Origin: Deltaproteobacteria bacterium RBG_16_54_11
GTDB taxonomy: Bacteria > Desulfobacterota > B13-G15 > RBG-16-54-18
Direction of reading: 5' to 3'
Assembly (NCBI GenBank): GCA_001797905.1
Contig: MGQS01000075.1
Location: 332 to 5,840 of the forward strand
Length of the DNA stretch: 5,509 nucleotides
Part shown: piece by piece, positions 1 through 4,884 of the stretch
Position numbering within the stretch: position 1 is the first letter of the stretch
How the letters are laid out: each line of letters starts with the position of its first letter
Notes under the pieces: generated by a model
Databases searched by the model: none
Seen by the model: the letters and a program-made list of their open reading frames with translations, nothing else
Told to the model about the DNA's origin: nothing
Program-made: the position numbers and the translations under genes

Positions 1-198
1 GGTCTTGACGGCCTGGACATAGAGGCGAGCACGGAGGTGGACGGGGATTTCATCGCGCGGGTCAGGTCCGCCGGGATGAAACTCTATGTCTGGACCGTGG
101 ATGACCCTAAAGAAGCGCGGCGGCTTTTCGCATTGGGGGTAGATGGCATAGCGACTAATTGCGCCCACTGGTTAAAGACCAGGCTCAGGGATGTCTGA
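1..198 (+). CDS. Glycerophosphodiester phosphodiesterase, C-terminal part (5' end outside window)
   Basis: Frame 1 is open from the first base to a TGA at 196-198 and gives 65 residues. The stretch around residues 28-54 reads KLYVWTVDDPKEARRLFALG followed by VDGIATN. This is the last beta-strand/helix pair of the GDPD TIM barrel, where family members carry a W-T-V-(N/D)-(D/E) strand and a G-V-D-G-I-x-T-(D/N) strand near the C-terminus. The enzyme hydrolyses glycerophosphodiesters to sn-glycerol-3-phosphate plus an alcohol. The catalytic His/Glu/Asp residues lie in the missing N-terminal part, so activity cannot be judged here. The next gene, glpD on the same strand 155 bp downstream, consumes the product, which supports the call and suggests a shared glycerophosphodiester/glycerol-3-phosphate pathway. 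No strong terminator separates the two genes, so co-transcription is possible. The family call is fairly secure; substrate preference and cellular location are unknown. Confidence 0.85.
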   Translation, partial: GLDGLDIEASTEVDGDFIARVRSAGMKLYVWTVDDPKEARRLFALGVDGIATNCAHWLKTRLRDV

Positions 199-353
199 AA
201 ATTGCGGAATCGGCTGACGTGCCGCGCGATGTTTTCACGTATGGCAGCGGTACCCTAGGGAGTTGCTTATAGACACTACGGATCAGATGCCGGAGAAAAA
301 AAGCACGTAAAGCCCGGCAAAAAAGAGAAAGACAGAAAGGCAGGCTATGTAAA
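199..353 (+). other. GDPD-glpD intergenic spacer with weak glpD ribosome binding site
   Basis: This 155-bp spacer holds no credible gene; ATG codons at 241, 287 and 346 open only very short frames. A small inverted repeat, CGGC-TGACGT-GCCG at 211-224, is followed by a T-containing stretch but no real T run, so it is at best a weak terminator. The purine-rich sequence at 321-344 ends in GGCAGG (339-344), 9 nt before the glpD ATG, and is the most likely Shine-Dalgarno site. No convincing -35/-10 pair was found, which leaves read-through from the upstream gene as the simplest reading. Confidence 0.4.
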
Positions 354-1907
354 ATGAACCGCGATCAAATGCTTACAAGGATTAAGGACTCCTCTCGGGT
401 ATGGGATTGTATCATCGTCGGAGGAGGTGCGACAGGCTTGGGCTGTGCCATCGATGCGGCCTCCAGAGGTTATCAGACGCTTCTCGTCGAACAGAGGGAT
501 TTTGCGCAGGGGACATCGAGTCGGAGCACAAAACTGATCCACGGGGGGGTACGCTATCTCCAGCAGGGCAACTTCTCGCTCGTCCTTGAGGCCCTTAAAG
601 AGCGGGGCCTGCTTCTCAGAAATGCTCCCCACCTTGTCAGCAATCTTTCCTTCATCGTCCCCGCCTATGGCTGGTGGGAAGGACCGTTCTACGGAATCGG
701 CCTCAAACTGTATGATGCCCTTGCCGGGAAATACGGATTCGGACCTTCAAAAATGTTATCAAAAAAAGATACGCTCCAGCGCATCCCGACAGTCGAGACG
801 AAGGGGCTTCGAGGCGGGGTGATATACCACGACGGACAGTTTGACGACGCGCGCCTGGCGATCAATATGGCGGAAACCGCTGGGGAACAAGGAGCGACAA
901 TGCTCAACTATATGCAGGTCAACTCCCTTATCAAGGATCGAGATCACATCAGTGGCGTTGTGGCGCAAGACCTGGAGACCAAGGCTGACTATGAACTCAG
1001 GGCCAGGGTCGTGATTAACGCAACCGGGGTGTTCGCCGATGCTATACGGAGGATGGATGATCCCCAGTCACGAGCAATGATCAAACCCAGCCAAGGTGCA
1101 CATATCGTTCTGGATAAGTCGTTTTTGCCCGGCGACTGCGCCATCATGGTGCCCCGTACTGCCGATGGCCGCGTGCTCTTTGCCATACCCTGGCATAATT
1201 ATGTGATCGTGGGAACTACCGACACGCCGATAGACGATACCGTGCTGGAGCCCCTCCCTCTGCCTCGGGAGATAGACTTCTTACTCGCCCATGCAGCCCG
1301 TTATCTGGCCAAGGATCCGACCCGGGATGATGTGCTCAGCGCGTTTGCCGGGCTCCGGCCCCTTGTCAGTTCCGGAGGCGAAGAAAAGACGGCGGCCATA
1401 TCCCGTGAGCATGCCGTGCAGGTTTCGCACAGTGGTCTGGTAACTATTACCGGGGGCAAGTGGACTACCTACAGAAAGATGGCTGAAGATACCCTCAGCC
1501 ACGCAGTAGCCGTTGCGCAACTGGAGGAAAGGCCGTCGATCACCAGGGAACTGCACATCCATGGATTCCACAAAAATCCGGGGGAATTTGGGATGTTCGC
1601 CATATATGGATCTGACGCACCTGCCCTCCAAGACCTCATCCGTGAAGACAAGGCATATGGTAAACCGTTGCATCCGCGGATGACAACGGTTGCCGGCGAG
1701 GTTATATGGGCCGTCCGTCACGAGATGGCGCGAACAGTCGAGGATTTTCTTTCCCGGCGCACACGCGCCCTGGTGCTGGACGCCAGAGTCAGCATGGAGA
1801 TGGCGCCTCAGGTTGCCGAGCTCATGGCACGGGAGCTGGGGAGGAATAAGACCTGGAAGGATCACCAGATCAGCGCCTATAAAAAACTGGCCCAAGGATA
1901 CCTGTGA
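354..1907 (+). CDS. glpD: Aerobic-type glycerol-3-phosphate dehydrogenase (FAD-dependent)
   Basis: The 517-residue protein is near the usual length for GlpD/GlpA-type dehydrogenases. It oxidises sn-glycerol-3-phosphate to dihydroxyacetone phosphate using FAD and passes electrons to quinone at the inner face of the cytoplasmic membrane. Visible features, in order: a Rossmann dinucleotide motif GGGATG at residues 23-28 in a strand-helix context, with the ribose-binding acidic residue E46; the family signature GTSSRSTKLIHGGVRYL at 53-69; a central substrate domain; GLRPL with R335 and TGGKWTTYR at 366-374 with K369, which correspond to the substrate-phosphate-binding Arg and Lys of characterised GlpD; and the alpha-helical C-terminal cap, with its conserved VIWAVRHEMART segment after about residue 440. 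The ATG at 354 is chosen because it places the FAD motif at the normal distance from the start and has GGCAGG 9 nt upstream. It lies downstream of the GDPD gene that would supply its substrate; no glpK or glpF is visible. Its TGA stop is the first three bases of a repeat unit (see 1905-1980). Confidence 0.95.
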   Translation: MNRDQMLTRIKDSSRVWDCIIVGGGATGLGCAIDAASRGYQTLLVEQRDFAQGTSSRSTKLIHGGVRYLQQGNFSLVLEALKERGLLLRNAPHLVSNLSFIVPAYGWWEGPFYGIGLKLYDALAGKYGFGPSKMLSKKDTLQRIPTVETKGLRGGVIYHDGQFDDARLAINMAETAGEQGATMLNYMQVNSLIKDRDHISGVVAQDLETKADYELRARVVINATGVFADAIRRMDDPQSRAMIKPSQGAHIVLDKSFLPGDCAIMVPRTADGRVLFAIPWHNYVIVGTTDTPIDDTVLEPLPLPREIDFLLAHAARYLAKDPTRDDVLSAFAGLRPLVSSGGEEKTAAISREHAVQVSHSGLVTITGGKWTTYRKMAEDTLSHAVAVAQLEERPSITRELHIHGFHKNPGEFGMFAIYGSDAPALQDLIREDKAYGKPLHPRMTTVAGEVIWAVRHEMARTVEDFLSRRTRALVLDARVSMEMAPQVAELMARELGRNKTWKDHQISAYKKLAQGYL

Positions 1908-1980
1908 CCAAAGGGCCACTGGCCAAAGGGCCACTGGCTAAAGAGCCACCTCCGGCTTCGGCTTCGGCGGCTTCGGCCGG
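1905..1980 (+). repeat. Dispersed tandem-hairpin repeat, copy A (three 15-nt units plus CGGCTT tail)
   Basis: Three consecutive 15-nt units are visible: TGACCAAAGGGCCAC (1905-1919), TGGCCAAAGGGCCAC (1920-1934) and TGGCTAAAGAGCCAC (1935-1949). They are followed by a tail of CTCCGG and CGGCTT hexamers (1950-1980). Each unit is a 5-nt inverted repeat around an AAAG loop plus a spacer C. The third unit changes both stem arms (TGGCT/AGCCA), so pairing is kept. The tail ends in CGGC-TTCG-GCCG (1968-1979), a 4-bp stem closing a C(UUCG)G tetraloop if transcribed. The first unit contains the glpD stop codon. The copy fills the space between two convergent genes, so it could act as a 3'-end structure for either transcript, but no T run follows it. 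The same element recurs at 2167-2257 and 3622-3670 in the same main orientation. Confidence 0.85.
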
Positions 1981-2040
1981 GGATATCGTTGAACTTCTTA
2001 TTATCTCGGCTATTTTCCCACCACGTATATCAAAAATACC

Positions 2041-3528
2041 TTACCGCGGCGCGAGGGTAAGCACCTCGCGGAGGTGCGGCACGTAGACAGCAAGGCCGAA
2101 TCGTTCCCTGATGGTGCCTGCCAGCGCCTCGCTTGCCGTCGGTTCCCCGTGAATGATGAAGCATTTGACCAAACCGGAGGTGACCCTTTGGGCCAAAGGG
2201 CCACTGGCCAAAGGGCCACCTTCGGCTTCGGCTTTGGCTCCGGGCGGCTTCGACTTCTTTGCAAAGTGGCTCACCCATTTTAGGAGGTCCGCCTGGTCGG
2301 CGTGAGCGGAGAAGCCCCCGATGGTGAACACCTTTGCCCTCACGGCGACCTTCTCCCCAAAAATGGTGATTGTCTTCGCACCATCCACTATCTGCCGTCC
2401 AGTCGTCCCCTGGGCCTGGAATCCCACGATGATGATGCTTGCTCCGGGTCGGCACAGATTATGTTTCAGGTGATGCTTGATCCGGCCTGCCGTGCACATG
2501 CCGTTGGCCGAGATAATAATCGCCGATCCCTGCTGCTTATTGATCTTTACGGATTCCTCTACCGTCGGTGTGAGCCTGAGGTTGGGCATGGCGAATGGAT
2601 CGAAGCCCTGCTCAACAATTACCTGGGCGGCTTCATCGTAGTACTTTTTATACTTCCGAAAGATCTTTGTTGCCTTGATGGCAAGGGGGCTGTCCAGATA
2701 AACAGGAATATCGGGGAGTTGGCCCGCTCGGGAGAATTCACCGAGGAGATAGAGAACCTCCTGGGTTCTCTCGAGGGCGAAGGCCGGTATAATCACCTTT
2801 TCGTTATGAGAAACGGCGTGCCGGATCGCCTCAAGCAGCTCCGCCTTGCTCTCCTCGAACGTACGGTGCAGCCGGTTGCCGTAGGTTGACTCGATAAACA
2901 GATAATCCGCCTCTATGATTTCGAAGGGGTCCTTTACGATGGGCTGGTCGTGTCTTCCCAAATCTCCGGAAAAGACGATCTTCGTTTCTCTCCCCTCATC
3001 CTCGACCCACAGCTCCGCGACGGATGATCCGAGGATATGCCCCGCATCCCGAAGCCTGGTCTTGATGCCCGGCTCAACCTCAATGATCTGATCACACTCC
3101 CTAGGGGCTAAATATTGCAGGCTCTCCTCGGCGTCTTCCGTCGTATAGAGCGGCTGTATGGCTTTTTTGCCTCGCCGCCGTTTTTTCCGTGTCTGCCACT
3201 CCGCTTCCATCTCCTGCACGTGGGCGGAATCGAGAAGCATGACCTCGCACAGTTCGGCCGTGGGCGGAGAGGTGATGATCCTTCCGCGAAAACCGTCCTT
3301 CACCAATTTGGGGATCCGTCCGCTGTGGTCGATATGGGCGTGCGTGAGGATGAGGTTTTTGATCTCTTTCGGTTTATCCCCCCAAGCCTCCCAATTGTGT
3401 CTTTCTGTCTCCTTTCCGCCCTGAAAAAGCCCGCAGTCTACGAGTATCTTTTGCCCCCGTGAGGTCTCAACGAGAAAATTGGAACCGGTTACCGTCCCTG
3501 CAGCTCCGCAACAGGTCACCTTGATCAT
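2041..3528 (-). CDS. Metallo-beta-lactamase/beta-CASP RNase-like hydrolase (Ysh1/CPSF73-like), carrying an in-frame repeat insertion
   Basis: The 495-residue protein has the full motif set of the beta-CASP branch of the metallo-beta-lactamase fold, whose known members are mostly zinc-dependent RNA endo/exonucleases. Visible are D31; HAHIDH at 63-68 (zinc ligands); H164 in DAGHILGSS; D189 in SGDLGR; motif A E213 in ESTYGNR; motif B in PAFALERTQE (248-257); the NGMCTAGR loop; motif C H409 in GGFSAHAD; and H460 in IHGEP, the RMMBL-type C-terminal end. RNA is the likely substrate, but this is family inference. The ATG at 3528 is preferred because the family begins with MIKVTCCGAAGTVTGS and AGGGGA lies 9 nt upstream. 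An in-frame ATG at 3573 has no such site, would add 15 residues, and falls about at the predicted transcription start. Residues about 428-453 (low-complexity AKAEAE and two GPLA units) are encoded by repeat copy B and lie between motif C and H460. The gene converges on glpD and is divergent from the AraC-type gene. Confidence 0.92.
   Translation of the reverse strand: MIKVTCCGAAGTVTGSNFLVETSRGQKILVDCGLFQGGKETERHNWEAWGDKPKEIKNLILTHAHIDHSGRIPKLVKDGFRGRIITSPPTAELCEVMLLDSAHVQEMEAEWQTRKKRRRGKKAIQPLYTTEDAEESLQYLAPRECDQIIEVEPGIKTRLRDAGHILGSSVAELWVEDEGRETKIVFSGDLGRHDQPIVKDPFEIIEADYLFIESTYGNRLHRTFEESKAELLEAIRHAVSHNEKVIIPAFALERTQEVLYLLGEFSRAGQLPDIPVYLDSPLAIKATKIFRKYKKYYDEAAQVIVEQGFDPFAMPNLRLTPTVEESVKINKQQGSAIIISANGMCTAGRIKHHLKHNLCRPGASIIIVGFQAQGTTGRQIVDGAKTITIFGEKVAVRAKVFTIGGFSAHADQADLLKWVSHFAKKSKPPGAKAEAEGGPLASGPLAQRVTSGLVKCFIIHGEPTASEALAGTIRERFGLAVYVPHLREVLTLAPR
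2061..2077. other. Perfect 7-bp inverted repeat inside the 3' end of the beta-CASP gene
   Basis: GCACCTC-GCG-GAGGTGC is a perfect 7-bp stem with a 3-nt loop, 18-34 nt before the end of the minus-strand stop codon. It is coding (the PHLREVL region) and has no T run after it. It could contribute a 3' mRNA structure, or be a coincidence of Leu-Arg-Glu-Val codons. Confidence 0.4.
2167..2257 (+). repeat. Dispersed tandem-hairpin repeat, copy B, within the beta-CASP coding region and apparently composite
   Basis: On the plus strand this copy has a unit GGGCCAAAGGGCCAC (2190-2204), a perfect consensus unit TGGCCAAAGGGCCAC (2205-2219), then the tail CTTCGGCTTCGGCTT and a degenerate continuation to about 2257. 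To its left, the minus strand from 2191 down to 2174 reads CCAAAGGGTCAC followed by CTCCGG. The 12-mer is identical to part of copy C (3625-3636), and CTCCGG is how the tail begins in copies A and C. The copy therefore looks like a full element joined head-to-head to a shortened inverted one, with the join at CCCTTTGG-G-CCAAAGGG (2184-2200). The whole stretch is read through in frame by the minus-strand beta-CASP gene as about 26 residues. Exact borders are uncertain because no uninterrupted homologue can be compared here. Confidence 0.85.
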
Positions 3529-3537
3529 AGCTTTTCT

Positions 3538-3543
3538 TCCCCT
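3538..3543 (-). promoter_or_regulatory. Shine-Dalgarno site that decides the beta-CASP gene start
   Basis: The minus strand reads AGGGGA, 9 nt before the ATG at 3528-3526. No comparable site precedes the alternative in-frame ATG at 3573-3571, so this supports the shorter protein. Confidence 0.65.
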
Positions 3544-3573
3544 GGCTTCGCTATCTGCCTGCAACTTATTCAT

Positions 3574-3591
3574 TGCCTATTTATATAGGCA
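3574..3591. promoter_or_regulatory. Operator-like palindrome over the predicted beta-CASP -10 box
   Basis: TGCCTAT-TTAT-ATAGGCA is a 7-bp inverted repeat with a 4-nt centre, and two more pairs are possible beyond one mismatch. It overlaps the candidate minus-strand -10 box (3580-3585), the position expected for a repressor site. Alternatively it could form a hairpin at the very start of the leader if transcription begins further upstream. The binding protein is unknown. Confidence 0.4.
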
Positions 3592-3607
3592 TTGTCAATA
3601 CCGTAAA
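3580..3607 (-). promoter_or_regulatory. Candidate sigma70-type promoter for the beta-CASP gene
   Basis: On the minus strand TTTACG (3607-3602, four of six matches to TTGACA) and TATAAA (3585-3580, five of six matches to TATAAT) are separated by 16 nt. This predicts a transcript start near 3573 and a leader of about 45 nt before the ATG at 3528. The -35 match is weak, so confidence is modest. Confidence 0.35.
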
Positions 3608-3621
3608 CGCCTGACAACCTC

Positions 3622-3670
3622 TGACCAAAGGGTCACTGGCCAAAAGGCCACCTCCGGCTTCGGCTTCGAG
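3622..3670 (+). repeat. Dispersed tandem-hairpin repeat, copy C (two units plus tail)
   Basis: The units are TGACCAAAGGGTCAC (3622-3636) and TGGCCAAAAGGCCAC (3637-3651), followed by CTCCGGCTTCGGCTT and CGAG (3652-3670). The first unit differs from the consensus at two positions, one in each stem arm (TGACC/GGTCA), so pairing is preserved. The second has an AAAA loop with an intact stem. Like copies A and B it has TGACC at its left end. It sits between the divergent beta-CASP and AraC-type genes, 11 bp upstream of the candidate AraC -35 box and 15 bp beyond the candidate beta-CASP -35 box. An effect on either promoter is possible but unproven. Confidence 0.85.
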
Positions 3671-3680
3671 AAACTTATCC

Positions 3681-3710
3681 TTGACAACCGAGCATTTTTT
3701 CAGTTATTTT
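3681..3710 (+). promoter_or_regulatory. Candidate sigma70-type promoter for the AraC-family gene
   Basis: A perfect TTGACA -35 hexamer (3681-3686) is followed after 18 nt by TATTTT (3705-3710, four of six matches to TATAAT) in an AT-rich stretch. The transcript would start near 3717, giving a leader of about 130 nt. A second pair, TTGGCA (3797-3802) and TATAAG (3822-3827), has a long 19-nt spacer and would start only about 13 nt before the ATG, so it is less likely. The rest of the leader, 3711-3846, is AT-rich and shows no gene and no clear Shine-Dalgarno site; AAGGA at 3825-3829 is too far (17 nt) from the ATG to be typical. Confidence 0.4.
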
Positions 3711-3846
3711 ATAACAGTATTCCCTATGTATATCAGATACTTAGACCAGCTCTGCACATAGAATGGACTGGCTGCAAAATTTTTTGATAGAAATGGTTGG
3801 CAATAGTCAATAAACTGACAATATAAGGATTAAAAGCTGCACCTCT

Positions 3847-4827
3847 ATGCCCTCATCTCATGCAGAGATATTGGAACATGAATATCTGCTTCGGTTGAAT
3901 CGCGTCATAGATTACATCCAAAATCACTATGCGGAAGATTTGAATCTGACAAAACTTGCCGAGGTCGCCTGTTTCTCCAGGTATCATTTCCATCGCGTCT
4001 TCCGGGCTCTTGTCGGCGAGACCGTGAATGAGTTCGTCAGGCGCGTCCGACTGGAGAGAGCCGTCCGTAAGCTTGTATTGGATAAATACAAATCCATTAC
4101 CGAGATTGCCCTTGAGTGCGGATTTTCCAGCTCACAAAATTTTGCCAGGTGCTTTAAAGCTTACTGCGGGGCTACTCCTTCACTTTTCCGGGAGCAATTC
4201 AATTGGGAGAGCTGGAAAAGCAAGATGAGAAATTTAAAAAAGGATGATGGCCAAGAACTTCCGTCAGAGGCGGCAGATCTCCTGAATCATTATCGCACCC
4301 AACGCCATGTATCAATCGAAGATATATTAGATAGACGAACAGAGATGGAGGTCAGGGTAACGGAGATGCCCTCCTTTCGTGTGGCCTACGTGCGGCGCAG
4401 GTTACGTTCTGCCACCTGGGAAACGATGCGCGGAGTTTTTATGAGATTGTTGCAGTGGGCGAGCGATAGGGGGCTCATGAACAAAGAGACGCTGGTGATG
4501 GGGGTCATCTGGGGCAACCCCGACGTTACGCCCGGAGATAAATTGAGCTATGATGCATGCATTACCGTGCCCGAATCCATAAAGGCCGACAAATGGGTCA
4601 ATATTCAATCACTTCCGGGGGGAAAATTTGCCATTCATCACTGTGAGATCGAGGCCAATGGTCATGATGAGGCATGGATGAGCATGATCCTCAACTGGCT
4701 GGCAGCGAGCGACTATCAACCGGATGATCGCCCCGTCTATGAAATCTATTATAACGATGCGGCAACGCATCCCCTGAAACACCTGATCCTGGATCTCTGT
4801 TTGCCGATCAGGCCGTTGTATGTATAA
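3847..4827 (+). CDS. AraC-family transcriptional regulator with GyrI-like effector-binding domain
   Basis: This 326-residue protein has the Rob-like order: DNA-binding domain first, ligand domain second. Residues about 16-115 form the double helix-turn-helix. The first HTH contains LTKLAEVACFSRYHFHRVF (34-52). The second contains the family signature ITEIALECGFSS with FARCFKAYCGATPSLFR (84-115). A variable linker (about 116-160) leads to a GyrI-like domain beginning at about M167 (MEVRVTEMPSFRVAYVRR) and ending at the C-terminus with the typical YEIYYND and LDLCLPIRP strands. Domains of this kind bind small, often hydrophobic or cationic molecules in Rob/BmrR relatives, so a stress or drug-response role is plausible, but the ligand and regulon cannot be read from sequence. 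The ATG at 3847 is the only sensible start: the in-frame ATG at 3793 meets a TAA at 3811. It is divergent from the beta-CASP gene and convergent with the SDR gene. Confidence 0.92.
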   Translation: MPSSHAEILEHEYLLRLNRVIDYIQNHYAEDLNLTKLAEVACFSRYHFHRVFRALVGETVNEFVRRVRLERAVRKLVLDKYKSITEIALECGFSSSQNFARCFKAYCGATPSLFREQFNWESWKSKMRNLKKDDGQELPSEAADLLNHYRTQRHVSIEDILDRRTEMEVRVTEMPSFRVAYVRRRLRSATWETMRGVFMRLLQWASDRGLMNKETLVMGVIWGNPDVTPGDKLSYDACITVPESIKADKWVNIQSLPGGKFAIHHCEIEANGHDEAWMSMILNWLAASDYQPDDRPVYEIYYNDAATHPLKHLILDLCLPIRPLYV

Positions 4828-4884
4828 CACGTCAATTTCCTCTTAAGACCGTATAGTGGCGTCTTTGATAGCTACTGCTGCCGA

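Noticed and set aside
253..260. CCCTAGGG palindrome upstream of glpD, with a CCCTAGGGG match at 3101-3109
   Set aside because: Two short matches, one inside a coding region, give no evidence of a shared regulatory site.
1888..1898. CTGGCCCAAGG near the end of glpD resembling the repeat unit
   Set aside because: It encodes the ordinary Leu-Ala-Gln-Gly of the GlpD C-terminus and lacks the second stem arm; chance resemblance is the simpler reading.
1281..1934. A 217-codon open frame on the minus strand antisense to glpD
   Set aside because: It is a shadow of glpD: it lies almost wholly within it, shows no recognisable domain, and its N-terminal residues come from translated repeat copy A.
1905..1949. 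The 15-nt units as a CRISPR array
   Set aside because: The units are directly contiguous with no spacers, are shorter than CRISPR repeats, and recur elsewhere as short arrays with a tail.
2302..2889. A 195-codon open frame on the plus strand inside the beta-CASP gene
   Set aside because: It is antisense to a gene with every catalytic motif intact, and the translation has no family resemblance.
4845..4866. AAGAC...GTCTT inverted repeat as a terminator between the AraC-type and SDR genes
   Set aside because: The stem is only 5 bp with an 11-nt loop and is followed by a single extra T, too weak to call.
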